In this document: piece after piece, positions 19,706 through 28,406 of the stretch
How the letters are laid out: every line of letters begins with the position of its first letter
Position numbering within the stretch: the first letter of the stretch is position 1
NCBI GenBank assembly: GCA_030829955.1
Contig: JAURNY010000032.1
Location: forward strand, 62,001-126,000
Reading direction: 5' to 3'
Source of the DNA: Gammaproteobacteria bacterium
GTDB taxonomy: Bacteria; Pseudomonadota; Gammaproteobacteria; Eutrophobiales; Eutrophobiaceae
Length of the DNA stretch: 64,000 nt
Program-made: the position numbers and the translations under genes
The notes under the pieces: generated by a model
Seen by the model: only the letters and a program-made list of their open reading frames with translations
What the model was told of the DNA's origin: nothing
The model's database searches: none

Positions 19706-20047
19706 GTGTCTGAGACCATATTTTCAAAGATAATTAACAGAGAGATTCCTGCGGATATTGTTTATGAAGATGAACACTGTCTGGCATTTCATGATATCAA
19801 TGCACAGGCACCTATACATATTCTCGTTATCCCTAAAAAGCCAATACCGAAAGTTGCAGATGCTAACAGTGATGATCAGGCTATACTGGGACATTTACTA
19901 TTAAAAGCTAGAGATATTGCCCGTGAACAGGGCTATGGCGATGCCTTCAGACTAGTGATTAATAACGGAGAAGCAGTTGGACAAACTGTTTTTCATTTAC
20001 ATATCCACATACTTGCAGGTCGGGAATTTAACTGGCCTCCAGGCTAA
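19706..20047 (+). CDS. hinT: HIT-family purine nucleoside phosphoramidase
   Basis: A 113-residue HIT protein. The start MSETIFSKIINREIPADIVY is the canonical HinT N-terminus, which makes the GTG at 19706 the likely start codon. The histidine triad is FHLHIHILAGR near residue 97. HinT hydrolyses adenosine phosphoramidates and aminoacyl-adenylates. An AGAG sequence lies a few bases upstream of the GTG. The gene is followed by the DAHP synthase gene 34 bases later on the same strand. Confidence 0.94.
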   Translation: MSETIFSKIINREIPADIVYEDEHCLAFHDINAQAPIHILVIPKKPIPKVADANSDDQAILGHLLLKARDIAREQGYGDAFRLVINNGEAVGQTVFHLHIHILAGREFNWPPG

Positions 20048-20081
20048 TTTTTTATTTCTTAAATACTTTCCAATAATAATT

Positions 20082-21140
20082 ATGAATTACATTACTGATG
20101 ATCTCAGGATCGAATCTATTAAGGCGGTTACTTCTCCGATCGAAATCTGTGAAGAAATCCCTTCAACTGAAACTGCGGCTAAAACGACATTTCTTGCTAG
20201 ACAGACAATACATGAAATACTCGCGGGTAATGATGATCGTTTGATACTGATTACTGGCCCCTGCTCTATCCATGATGTCGATGCTGCCATAGAATATGCA
20301 AGCCGTCTAAAACTATTAAAAGAAAAATATGCTGATGATTTATTGATCATCATGCGTGTATATTTTGAAAAGCCAAGAACAACGGTTGGGTGGAAAGGTT
20401 TAATCAATGATCCTTATCTTGACGATAGTTTCCAGATTAATCAGGGTATCCGTTTGGCAAGACAATTATTACTGAATCTAAATGAAGCCGGCATGCCTGC
20501 AGCAACTGAGTATCTGGATCTGATTACACCGCAATATATTGCAGATTTGATTTCTTGGGGTGCGATTGGCGCCAGAACAACAGAAAGTCAGGTACATCGT
20601 GAACTGGCATCGGGTTTATCTTGCCCAGTTGGATTTAAAAACGGCACCATGGGCACAACCAAAATAGCCGTGGATGCAATCGGTGCTGCCACCAGACCTC
20701 ATATTTTTCTTTCCGTGCGTAAAGAAGGTAATGCCGCTATTTTTTCAACTAAAGGTAATCCTGATTGCCATATTATTTTACGGGGTGGCAAGGAACCTAA
20801 TTACGATGCAGAAAATGTCAATAAAGTATCGGAAGAACTGAAAAATGCCGGTTTACCAACCAATATCATGATCGATCTCAGTCATGCAAATAGTAAAAAA
20901 CAACATGAGCTGCAAGTTGATGTTGCGGAAGATGTAGCGACACAGATAGAAGGCGGAGACAAACGCATTATTGGTTTAATGCTGGAAAGTCATTTAATCG
21001 CTGGTCGGCAGGAAGTTAAACCCGAACAGGAATTAACATATGGTCAAAGTATCACGGATGCCTGTTTAGGCTGGGAAGATACCGAAAAAGTTATAGCGCG
21101 TTTGGCAGAGGCATCAAGCAAACGTCGTAAATCATCGTAA
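20082..21140 (+). CDS. aroG: 3-deoxy-7-phosphoheptulonate (DAHP) synthase, class I
   Basis: Condenses phosphoenolpyruvate with erythrose-4-phosphate, the entry to the shikimate pathway. 352 residues from the chosen start MNYITDDLRIESI. An upstream in-frame Met would add 35 residues overlapping hinT and is rejected. Type Ia signatures are present: LITGPCSIHDVDAAIEYA near residue 60, GARTTESQVHRELASGL near residue 165, GFKNGTMG, ILRGGKEPNY and MIDLSHANSKK. The isozyme (Phe-, Tyr- or Trp-sensitive) cannot be told by eye, so the symbol is generic. The genes for the next shikimate steps, aroB and aroK, are at 60-62 kb. Confidence 0.92.
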   Translation: MNYITDDLRIESIKAVTSPIEICEEIPSTETAAKTTFLARQTIHEILAGNDDRLILITGPCSIHDVDAAIEYASRLKLLKEKYADDLLIIMRVYFEKPRTTVGWKGLINDPYLDDSFQINQGIRLARQLLLNLNEAGMPAATEYLDLITPQYIADLISWGAIGARTTESQVHRELASGLSCPVGFKNGTMGTTKIAVDAIGAATRPHIFLSVRKEGNAAIFSTKGNPDCHIILRGGKEPNYDAENVNKVSEELKNAGLPTNIMIDLSHANSKKQHELQVDVAEDVATQIEGGDKRIIGLMLESHLIAGRQEVKPEQELTYGQSITDACLGWEDTEKVIARLAEASSKRRKSS

Positions 21141-21953
21141 TCGTTTCAAACGCTTACTTACAATCAACGACATAAAATAGCTAATACAAGTCAACAGCAC
21201 AATTACTGAGCCAGACGGCAAGTCTGGCTCATATGCCAATACCAATCCTGCCAAACTTAAAAATAAACATATTACTGCTGCCATCATAAACATTTTGTGC
21301 AATGAATGTGTATATTGATTAGCAATAGCAGCTGGTAAAGTTAATAAGGCAATGACCATAATGACACCAACCAGCTGTATCATAAGCACTATGGTTAATG
21401 AAATCATGCAAAGCAGTAATAGATAAAAGAATTTTATATTAATGCCTCGTAATCGCGCGAACTCCTCATCAAACACACTAGCAAGAAACTGTTTGTAATA
21501 AATAAAGCTGATGCCAACCACCATGATATCTAATACCAGCATCAGCAAAACATCCTGTTGGGTGACCAAGAGTATATTGCCAAACAGATAACTCATAATA
21601 TCAACATTGTATCCGGGCGTTTTAGATAAAAATAATATGCCTATCGCCATACCACACGACCAGAATGCAGCTATCAATACATCTTCATGTTCATGATGTT
21701 GCAAGTGTATCCATCCAATTAATAAAGCGGCTAACACAGCACTGATCATTGCACCAATTAATGGTGATGCTGCAAAAAAGTAAGCCGCACCCATACCTGC
21801 CACCGCCGAGTGTGCAATACCGCCCGTTAAAAAACTGATACGTTTGACGACCACAAAACTACCAATTATGCCGCAACTAATGCTCGCCAGAAAACAGGCA
21901 ATAACTGCATACTGCAAGAAACTATATTCAAAAAGTGAGTTGATAAATTCCAT
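21132..21953 (-). CDS. znuB: Zinc ABC transporter permease ZnuB
   Basis: Membrane subunit of the ZnuABC zinc importer, 273 residues from the chosen start MEFINSLFEYSFLQ. A start six codons earlier is possible but lies inside the znuC tail. Several hydrophobic helices and the family signatures GIIGSFVVVKRISFLTGGIAHS and GVIMVIALLTLPAAIANQ are visible. It begins one base after the znuC stop, so it is the last gene of zur-znuA-znuC-znuB. The 3' end overlaps the convergent DAHP synthase gene by nine bases. Confidence 0.94.
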   Translation of the reverse strand: MEFINSLFEYSFLQYAVIACFLASISCGIIGSFVVVKRISFLTGGIAHSAVAGMGAAYFFAASPLIGAMISAVLAALLIGWIHLQHHEHEDVLIAAFWSCGMAIGILFLSKTPGYNVDIMSYLFGNILLVTQQDVLLMLVLDIMVVGISFIYYKQFLASVFDEEFARLRGINIKFFYLLLLCMISLTIVLMIQLVGVIMVIALLTLPAAIANQYTHSLHKMFMMAAVICLFLSLAGLVLAYEPDLPSGSVIVLLTCISYFMSLIVSKRLKRLR

Positions 21954-21954
21954 A

Positions 21955-22683
21955 TTAATGATGATGATCAATCATTCTTACAGGTGTATTGTAAAGTTCT
22001 TCAATCATCTTGCCACTAATTGAAGCCGTGTTATGACAGATCAGGGTTTTATTTAAACAAGCAACACGGTCTACATAAGAAGAAATAAACGCGATGTCAT
22101 GTGATACTACAACAATTGTCATGTGCTCACTGTAATTCTTTAATAAGCAAAAAATATTTTCTTCCGCCTTCAAATCTACATTTGCAGTTGGCTCATCTAA
22201 TATTAATATCTCTGGCTGACTAACCAATGCTCTAGCAATCATAACGCGTTGCATCTGACCACCTGACAATGACCCTAACTGTCTATTTTGAAGATTATCT
22301 ATTTCTAATGCCTGCAGGGCATCGATCGCTGTATCAACCTGTTCTTTTTCATATGAAAAAAAGCGTGACTGATTTGTCACATGTCCCATCAAAACAGCTT
22401 CCTTAACGGTAACAGGGAAATCTCTAGAAAAGGTTATATGTTGAGGAACATAACCAATTAAACCCGACAGGTTATTTAATTCACTATGTAATACTTTTAT
22501 TGAACCTATATCTGGTTTTAGTAAACCGAGAATTAATTTTAGTAATGTACTTTTGCCACTCGCGTTCGGCCCGATTATACCAATGAATTCATCCTGAAAT
22601 ATTTGTAAAGATACATTATCCAGTACAACAACATCACCATAATTAAATGAAACATCTTTTATATCAATAACGACATTATTCAT
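21955..22683 (-). CDS. znuC: Zinc ABC transporter ATP-binding protein ZnuC
   Basis: Nucleotide-binding subunit, 242 residues. Walker A is GPNASGKSTL near residue 38, the ABC signature is LSGGQMQRVMIARAL, Walker B is ILILDEPTANVDLKAE, and the switch histidine lies in VVVSHDIAF. The C-terminus is His-rich (MIDHHH), which also occurs in other ZnuC proteins. The start overlaps znuA by eight bases. Together with ZnuA and ZnuB it imports Zn2+ across the inner membrane. Confidence 0.95.
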   Translation of the reverse strand: MNNVVIDIKDVSFNYGDVVVLDNVSLQIFQDEFIGIIGPNASGKSTLLKLILGLLKPDIGSIKVLHSELNNLSGLIGYVPQHITFSRDFPVTVKEAVLMGHVTNQSRFFSYEKEQVDTAIDALQALEIDNLQNRQLGSLSGGQMQRVMIARALVSQPEILILDEPTANVDLKAEENIFCLLKNYSEHMTIVVVSHDIAFISSYVDRVACLNKTLICHNTASISGKMIEELYNTPVRMIDHHH

Positions 22684-23527
22684 TTGTCAACGCCTCACTA
22701 ATGATGTCGGCGGATTTTTTCATATTATCTATATAATCATAGGCCAACGGATTCAACATATAAACCTGACCATTAATCTCTTTTGCTAATACTGTTGCAG
22801 ATTTGTGATTAAACTGTGGTTGAGCAAAGACCGCTCGTATCTGTTCCTTATGCGCAAGTTTTATCAACCATGATAATGATGCTGCTTTTATGGTTTTTCC
22901 ATTATGCTCTATCGATACCTGAGTAAAATTATATTGTTTGGCGAAATCACCCCAAGACGGATGTGTCACTATTAATGTTCTTTTACGCAGTGAATCGGTT
23001 TTTTGTTTTATATATAAGTCAATATCACTTAGCTCTTTAATAAAAGACTGAAGATTTGACTGAAATATAACTTGATATTCGCTTAAAAGCTCAGATAGTG
23101 ATTCAGCAATCTTACTTGCAATATTTTTGACCTGTTCCGGATTCGTCCATATATGTGGATCACTCGCATGTGCATGTGCATGGCCATCATCACCAACCTG
23201 TTCACCAAGATGAACAATACGCATCTGCGGATTAATCAGACTCAACCGCTTAATCCAAGCTTGTTCAAATGGCACACCAATAGTGAAATAAATATCTGTT
23301 TTGGCAATTTGTGCCATTTGTGAAGGACGAGGTTCAAACGTCGCCGGGTTATCGCTAGCACCTACCATCACGAGTACATCAGCTGTATCTTTTACGATTT
23401 GTTCGACAAAATATTTTTGTGGCTGGATACTCACAGCAATTTGCAATCTGTCATTCGATATCGCATAAGCTATTTGCCCTAACGAACACAATATTAAAAC
23501 CAAACTGATGAGTAATTGTTTAATCAT
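22676..23527 (-). CDS. znuA: Zinc ABC transporter periplasmic binding protein ZnuA
   Basis: Periplasmic zinc-binding protein, 283 residues with a Sec signal (about residues 1-22, ending AYA). It has the cluster A-I fold signatures: AVSIQPQKYFVEQIVKDTADV, the metal-site region SDPHIWTNPEQV, and TLIVTHPSWGDFAKQYNF. The central His-rich loop HAHAHASDPH is short compared with E. coli ZnuA. It begins nine bases after zur and overlaps znuC by eight. Confidence 0.95.
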   Translation of the reverse strand: MIKQLLISLVLILCSLGQIAYAISNDRLQIAVSIQPQKYFVEQIVKDTADVLVMVGASDNPATFEPRPSQMAQIAKTDIYFTIGVPFEQAWIKRLSLINPQMRIVHLGEQVGDDGHAHAHASDPHIWTNPEQVKNIASKIAESLSELLSEYQVIFQSNLQSFIKELSDIDLYIKQKTDSLRKRTLIVTHPSWGDFAKQYNFTQVSIEHNGKTIKAASLSWLIKLAHKEQIRAVFAQPQFNHKSATVLAKEINGQVYMLNPLAYDYIDNMKKSADIISEALTNE

Positions 23528-23536
23528 GTTAATTGA

Positions 23537-24025
23537 TCAGTGATTACAAATAGCACATACACCAACAATTTCCACCATGCCGGTTTGCATGGTAAAACCT
23601 AACTCAGATACCTTTTCATTTAATAAATTAGTGATATCTATATCATCCAGCTCGGCTACTGCTCCACATTGTTGGCATATCAAAAATTGACTATGTTCAT
23701 GTGATTCATCTGGACCTCCACAACCAATATACGCGTTTAATGATTCAATTTTGTGTACAAGCCCCTGCTCTTGTAAAAAATCCAATGCACGGTAAACCGT
23801 TGGCGGAGCAGAACTGCTATGTTCATCTTTTAATTGATCCAGAATATCATAGGCCTTAACAGGCTCATGTGTCTGCCAGACAAGCTCTAAAACGCGTTGC
23901 CGCAACGGTGTTAAACGTTGTCCCTGTGATTCACACAGTTTTTTAGCTGAATCTAACGCTATTTTCTGACACTTTCGATGTTGGTGTTTAGCTGACCGAA
24001 AAGGCATAATTACTTTGTTTTTCAT
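23537..24025 (-). CDS. zur: Zinc uptake regulator Zur (Fur family)
   Basis: A 162-residue Fur-family repressor. The DNA-binding half has GQRLTPLRQRVLELVWQTHEPV and the recognition segment APPTVYRALDFLQEQGLVHK. The metal-binding half has CGGPDESHEHSQFLICQQCGAV and ends CAICNH, consistent with a structural CxxC...CxxC zinc site. Position as the first gene of the znu operon, and the Zur-type palindrome 32 bases before its start, identify it as Zur rather than Fur and suggest autoregulation. A second possible start is Met7. Confidence 0.93.
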   Translation of the reverse strand: MKNKVIMPFRSAKHQHRKCQKIALDSAKKLCESQGQRLTPLRQRVLELVWQTHEPVKAYDILDQLKDEHSSSAPPTVYRALDFLQEQGLVHKIESLNAYIGCGGPDESHEHSQFLICQQCGAVAELDDIDITNLLNEKVSELGFTMQTGMVEIVGVCAICNH

Positions 24026-24056
24026 AATGATAGCGTGTTAATTGATGACAATATTG

Positions 24057-24077
24057 AAATGTTATAATATAACATTT
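24057..24077. promoter_or_regulatory. Zur operator between zur-znuACB and the zinc receptor operon
   Basis: A perfect 10-1-10 inverted repeat, AAATGTTATA-A-TATAACATTT, preceded by G, which closely matches the known gammaproteobacterial Zur-box pattern GAAATGTTATANTATAACATTTC. It lies 32 bases before zur and 21 bases before the exported His-rich protein gene. A TATAAT hexamer sits inside the palindrome, so a bound dimer would block the minus 10 region. One site probably controls both divergent operons. Confidence 0.9.
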
Positions 24078-24097
24078 TTGATTAAACAGAAACATTC

Positions 24098-24367
24098 ATG
24101 CGCTTATTTTTCAGAATAGCTGTAATCATATTGCTAATGTCGCAATTTACCCTTGCGACACACGCATATGAGCATGATATTCATGACACAGATGCTCACC
24201 AGTGTCAGGTTTGCTTAAAGCTCTCTTCTATAAACCATGTTCATATCTCAACCATCCCCGACCTGTCCTTAAGAGAGTTGCTTGATGAAAGCATAATCAT
24301 CACATCTATTTTTTACACTGAAACTTATCATCTAGATACATCTATTCGCAGTCCCCCTAACACCTGA
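24098..24367 (+). CDS. Small exported His-rich protein, putative zinc chaperone
   Basis: 89 residues with a Sec signal (about residues 1-23, ending THA), then a short His/Cys-rich segment YEHDIHDTDAHQCQVCLK that could coordinate zinc, and a polar tail. It resembles small proteins annotated as zinc chaperones of ABC zinc uptake systems, and the DUF2946-like group, which carry an HxCxxC-like motif next to znu genes. It is directly downstream of the Zur box and 54 bases before the TonB receptor. Presumed to bind zinc in the periplasm; this is inference from composition and context. Confidence 0.75.
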   Translation: MRLFFRIAVIILLMSQFTLATHAYEHDIHDTDAHQCQVCLKLSSINHVHISTIPDLSLRELLDESIIITSIFYTETYHLDTSIRSPPNT

Positions 24368-24421
24368 TGACCTGAATCACTCGGCTCAGCCGAAAAATTT
24401 AATTTCATCAGGAGAAATAAA

Positions 24422-26401
24422 ATGAAGTTGGCAAGTTGCGCTTGCATATTGTTTATGAGCTATACATCCAGTATGCATGCAGAAGAAGCAGAAGTATTAG
24501 AAAGTGTGATAGTAACGGCAAGACCAATTAGTCTGCAAAGTGTTGAACATATCACTCAGCCATTTGCGATCCTTAATAATCAAGTTTTGCAGGAAAAAAA
24601 ATCGTCAACCATCGGTGAGACGCTGATTAATATACCCGGTGTTTCGACTAATCGCTTTAGCCCTTTTGCCAGTCGCCCAGTTATTAGAGGACAACAAGGA
24701 ACCCGAATTCAGGTAATGGAGAATGGTATTGATTCGGGTGATGTATCAACCATTAGTGTTGATCACGCCGTTACTGTTGATCCATTACAAGCTGAACAAA
24801 TAGAAATTTTTCGTGGGCCCGCAACGTTGCTCTATGGCAGCGAAGCTTCAGGAGGTTTTGTTAATGTTGTTACTAATCGCATCCCGCAATACAAACCTGA
24901 CGCTTTCAAAGGAAGTATGTACTCTAACTACAACACCAATTCATTGGAAAAAACTTTTGCGCTAAGCGCTACTGATGGTTATGAAAAAATGGCATTTCAT
25001 CTGGACTGGATGAATCGTGATGCAAAAAACTATGAAGCAAAAAAAGGAACTATACTTAACAGTTTTTATGATTCGACAAATCTTAATGCAGGTACGTCAT
25101 GGTTTGATGGCTGGGGATTTGCAGGTGTTAGTTATGGTCGGTTTCAATCTACCCATGCCGTCCCGATTAACCCAGATGAACCTGATGAACAACCATTTAT
25201 CAACTCTGAGCAGGATAAAATCAGTCTGGCAGGTCAAATTGATCATGGTTTTGGAATCATACGGACTATCCGTTTTCAAGGCGCATACAATGATTACACA
25301 CATACAGAGTTTGAAGGACCTGCTGTACTGGGAACGGTATTTAACAATGAACAATTTTCCGGTCGAATTGAATTCCAACATATACCGATTGGTTTGCTGA
25401 GAGGCGTTGCAGGGACACAGTTTGGTTATCGCGATAGTAACGCTGTTGGTGATGAGGCATTTCTACCTAAAACGAATACACATAACATTGCATTTTTTAT
25501 ATTAGAAGAAACAGATATTACCCATACATTGCATCTGGAGGTTGGCGGACGTTATGAATTTCAAAAAAGTGATCCAGATACCGGCATATCTGCCAGCCAT
25601 GATTTGTTTAGCGTTTCTACCGGATTACATTGGCATTTTATTTCCGAAGTTGCACTTGGGTTAAATATTGGCCGAAGTGAACGCGCGCCAGCAGAGGAAG
25701 AACTGTTTTCAAACGGACCACATATTGCTACGGGCACATTTGAAGTTGGTCAGGCAAATTTAAATGAAGAAATTTCAAACAGCATTGACTTAAGTGTTGC
25801 CAAAGAAACAGGCAAACTACAATGGAATGTCAGTCTTTTTGCGAACTATATTGAAGACTTCATCTTTTTGCAGGGACTGGATAGAAACAATGATAACGAA
25901 GTAGATGAAGTCGATGAAGATGGAAATCCTGGCGGTGAATTCCTGCATGTGCAGTACCAGCAGGATGATGCCATATATTATGGCTTCGAATTATCATCAA
26001 TAATTAACCTTTACTCGACTAACACCAGCCAACTGGACTTAAACCTATTAGGTGATTATGTCCGTGCAGAATTGACTAATGGCAGTAATCTTCCACGCAT
26101 CTCCCCCGCCAAATTTGGTGCTGGACTTGAATATCGATACAACAAGTTAAGTCTAGGTGTCGAACTGACTACCGTGTTGGCACAAAATGACAACGGTGAA
26201 CTGGAAATAGATACCGATGGCTATACCTTGCTGGATCTGAATGCAAATTATCGCTTGATTGATGGAGAACAATCACTTTTCGTCTTTGCAAAGGCGAATA
26301 ATTTGCTTGATGAAGATGGCAGATTGCATACATCGTATATTAAAGATCGCGCTCCAATAATGGGACAATCGCTTACTATTGGGTTTACAGCAGATTTTTA
26401 A
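24422..26401 (+). CDS. znuD: TonB-dependent outer-membrane receptor, ZnuD-type zinc receptor
   Basis: A 659-residue outer-membrane transporter. The signal peptide is followed by a TonB-box-like segment near LESVIVTARPI (residues 26-36). The plug domain shows GETLINIPGVSTNRF, PVIRGQQGTRIQVMENG and IEIFRGPATLLYGSEASGG. The beta-barrel C-terminus ends in Phe. An acidic/His-bearing region lies within the barrel loops. Promoter-sharing with zur and the znu operon through the Zur box points to zinc or a zinc complex as substrate. A ribosome site AGGAG precedes the ATG. Confidence 0.88.
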   Translation: MKLASCACILFMSYTSSMHAEEAEVLESVIVTARPISLQSVEHITQPFAILNNQVLQEKKSSTIGETLINIPGVSTNRFSPFASRPVIRGQQGTRIQVMENGIDSGDVSTISVDHAVTVDPLQAEQIEIFRGPATLLYGSEASGGFVNVVTNRIPQYKPDAFKGSMYSNYNTNSLEKTFALSATDGYEKMAFHLDWMNRDAKNYEAKKGTILNSFYDSTNLNAGTSWFDGWGFAGVSYGRFQSTHAVPINPDEPDEQPFINSEQDKISLAGQIDHGFGIIRTIRFQGAYNDYTHTEFEGPAVLGTVFNNEQFSGRIEFQHIPIGLLRGVAGTQFGYRDSNAVGDEAFLPKTNTHNIAFFILEETDITHTLHLEVGGRYEFQKSDPDTGISASHDLFSVSTGLHWHFISEVALGLNIGRSERAPAEEELFSNGPHIATGTFEVGQANLNEEISNSIDLSVAKETGKLQWNVSLFANYIEDFIFLQGLDRNNDNEVDEVDEDGNPGGEFLHVQYQQDDAIYYGFELSSIINLYSTNTSQLDLNLLGDYVRAELTNGSNLPRISPAKFGAGLEYRYNKLSLGVELTTVLAQNDNGELEIDTDGYTLLDLNANYRLIDGEQSLFVFAKANNLLDEDGRLHTSYIKDRAPIMGQSLTIGFTADF

Positions 26402-26441
26402 TACACTTTACCACATCATTTTAAAATAAACTTAAAACATC

Positions 26442-26714
26442 GTGGCAAATTTTGAAAATACTAGCTCGCAACAATTTGATCAATATCTAGATGCCAAAGG
26501 GCTTAATTGCCCCTTGCCAATCCTGAAGACCAAAGTACTGCTAAATAAAATGTCAGCAGGTACGATTATCAAAGTTGAATCAACTGATCCTCATTCGAAA
26601 ATTGATTTTGAAGCCTACTGCGCCCGCACCAATCATGATTTGATATCAACAACGCTTACTGATGACGTGTACACTTTCTATATTCGTCGTGCAGAAAGCC
26701 CCAATTTAATTTAA
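26442..26714 (+). CDS. tusA: TusA-family sulfurtransferase
   Basis: 90 residues. The family signature LDAKGLNCPLPILKTKVLL carries the catalytic Cys in the CPxP motif (about residue 23). TusA relays persulfide sulfur for tRNA thiolation, molybdenum cofactor synthesis or sulfur oxidation; which of these applies cannot be told here. The start is GTG at 26442. A later Met is too far into the fold. It lies 40 bases after the receptor gene but may have its own promoter. Confidence 0.87.
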   Translation: MANFENTSSQQFDQYLDAKGLNCPLPILKTKVLLNKMSAGTIIKVESTDPHSKIDFEAYCARTNHDLISTTLTDDVYTFYIRRAESPNLI

Positions 26715-26775
26715 TGATGCAAATTAATATATTTCTATTATGTTTTTGAATTGGTGTTATATTTTATTTAAATAC

Positions 26776-26801
26776 ACTACTTATCGATGGTTATAAGTAG
26801 T
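26776..26801. repeat. Inverted repeat after tusA
   Basis: Perfect 9-base arms ACTACTTAT and ATAAGTAGT around an 8-base loop. No T run follows on the plus strand, so it is not a typical intrinsic terminator. It may be a processing hairpin or operator for the gene remnant that starts just downstream. Confidence 0.5.
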
Positions 26802-26833
26802 TACATATGTCAAAAATTATTTTCGAGTGAAAG

Positions 26834-27091
26834 GTGTCAGGAAAAAAGATTCTCATTGTTGTCGACGACGACAAAATTAATGCTGATGTGATACAACTAT
26901 ATCTCGAAAGTTTTGGGTAAAAAGTTGCCGATATCGCTTATAGCGGCGTAGATGTCATATAGAAAGCCAGAAAATTAAACTCGGATTAATGTTAATGGGC
27001 ATTTAATTAGGTAAAGTTATTGACGGTATCGACTTAATATTCCGGTTATTTTGTGACGACACATAATGATGAAAACACTTTCCAGCGCGCA
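26834..27091 (+). pseudogene. Decayed response-regulator receiver domain
   Basis: From GTG at 26834 the frame reads KKILIVVDDDKINADVIQLY, a receiver-domain start with the acidic pocket. TAA (26918) then interrupts LESFG-x-KVADIAYSGVDVI, and TAG (26960) breaks -x-KARKLNSD. After a frame change the text continues as LMLMGI-x-LGKVIDGIDL, the phospho-Asp strand with Asp apparently changed to Gly. Further on, VTTHNDENTFQRA is the expected switch-strand region. Several independent lesions show real decay rather than a single sequencing error. No partner kinase is seen nearby. Confidence 0.85.
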
Positions 27092-27178
27092 CAAAATAGA
27101 TTCAAGTAGCCGAAAAAAAGATGAATATGAGAACAGTTTAATTAAACGTTTTGTTGAGCGGCTGAATAAAGATGATCA

Positions 27179-27610
27179 CTACCGATTAACATCTACCACA
27201 TTACGGATTTCATAATCATGAGTTATCTCGGCAGTAGCGCCGAGCATAATAGACGCGGAACAATATTTCTCTGCCGAAAGTTGAATTGCCTTAGCCACTT
27301 GCTTATCTTTAAGATCAGTTCCAGATACCACAAAACCAAGATGTATCTTGGTAAAAACCTTGGGTTCAGACTCAGCACGCTCGGCGCTAATCTCAACATA
27401 ACAGTCACTAACAGCTTGTCTCGATTTTTTTAGAATTGAAACAACATCATAAGTGCTGCATGCACCCGTTCCGATAAGTAACATTTCCATTGGTCTAGGA
27501 CCCAGGTTGCGACCACCTCCCTCTAGCGGGCCATCCATCACAATTTTATGGCCAGAGACTGATTCACCAATAAATGTTGCAGCTCCCGCCCAGCTAACCT
27601 TAATTTCCAC
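27179..27610 (-). CDS. OsmC family protein
   Basis: 143 residues, the usual size for OsmC/YhfA-like proteins, often peroxiredoxin-like hydroperoxide reductases. Two Cys residues are in family positions: GTGACSTYDVVSILKKSR near residue 50 and AEKYCSASIMLGATAE near residue 116. GPRPMEMLLIG matches the dimer-interface signature. It is divergent from crp; the osmC-like/crp neighbourhood is common in gammaproteobacteria (yhfA-crp in E. coli). Which substrate it reduces, if any, is unknown. Confidence 0.9.
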   Translation of the reverse strand: MEIKVSWAGAATFIGESVSGHKIVMDGPLEGGGRNLGPRPMEMLLIGTGACSTYDVVSILKKSRQAVSDCYVEISAERAESEPKVFTKIHLGFVVSGTDLKDKQVAKAIQLSAEKYCSASIMLGATAEITHDYEIRNVVDVNR

Positions 27611-27695
27611 TTAAATACTCCAAGCAGTTGATTTTCTATAAAAAGAGTAACATAGTTCTCAATTAGTAGCAGAGAACAATATCAGAGGATAAATT

Positions 27696-28328
27696 ATGCC
27701 ATTACCGTCGAAGGAACTAGATCCTACGATCTCGGCATTTCTGGGCCATTGCCATCGAAAAAACTACACAACTAAACAGCTTATTATTAAGGAAGGCGAA
27801 CCTTCCAACGACCTATATTATATTGTTTCCGGTTCAGTCACTGTGCTCATTGAAGATAACAAAGGTCATGAAATCGTACTGGCATACCTCAATGAAGGCG
27901 AATTCTTTGGTGAAATGGGTCTTTTTATTGAAGACCAAAATAGTACTGCCTTCGTCAGAGCCAAACAAAAATCCGAAATTGCCCGAATCAGTTACGATAA
28001 ATTCAAGTCAATAAATAACCTATTTCCCAGTTTACTGTTTTTAATCTCCTCTCAACTCGCTATCCGACTTCGCAAAACCAGTCTCAAAGTCAGTGATCTG
28101 GCATTTACCGATGTGAAAGGCCGTGTCGCTAGAACTTTGCTGGAACTATGCAAAGAGCCGGATGCCATGACACACCCAGATGGTATGCAGATTAAAATTA
28201 CTCGACAGGAACTCGGTAGAATTGTCGGTTGTTCCAGAGAAATGGTGGGTCGAGTACTGAAAAGCCTTGAAGAAGACCGTCTTTTATCAGTATCGGGCAA
28301 AACGATAGTAGTATTTGACACCCGCTAA
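27696..28328 (+). CDS. crp: CRP-family transcription regulator (Crp/Vfr type) with altered cyclic-nucleotide pocket
   Basis: 210 residues, full-length CRP. The cyclic-nucleotide domain has GEFFGEMGLFIEDQNSTAFV (68-87). The dimer helix contains RKTSLKVSDLAF, with Thr-Ser at the positions of E. coli T127/S128. The C-terminal helix-turn-helix is ITRQELGRIVGCSREMVGRVL. Glu73 (E. coli E72) is kept. However, the phosphate-contacting Arg82 of E. coli aligns with Ser83 here, and Ser83 with Thr84. cAMP affinity or ligand choice may therefore differ. It is divergent from the OsmC gene and 78 bases before tRNA-Met. Confidence 0.9.
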   Translation: MPLPSKELDPTISAFLGHCHRKNYTTKQLIIKEGEPSNDLYYIVSGSVTVLIEDNKGHEIVLAYLNEGEFFGEMGLFIEDQNSTAFVRAKQKSEIARISYDKFKSINNLFPSLLFLISSQLAIRLRKTSLKVSDLAFTDVKGRVARTLLELCKEPDAMTHPDGMQIKITRQELGRIVGCSREMVGRVLKSLEEDRLLSVSGKTIVVFDTR

Positions 28329-28358
28329 ATAATTGGCATTGTTCTAATTTTTGCGGTC

Positions 28359-28387
28359 TTGACATCGGGGCGCTAAGCAAAGAAAAT
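28359..28387 (+). promoter_or_regulatory. Putative sigma-70 promoter of tRNA-Met
   Basis: TTGACA at 28359-28364, a 17-base spacer and GAAAAT at 28382-28387, followed by a C/G-rich stretch and the tRNA 20 bases downstream. The minus 10 hexamer is weak, but the position fits a stable-RNA promoter. Confidence 0.4.
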
Positions 28388-28406
28388 CCCGTTCCTTCCA
28401 ATCAAT

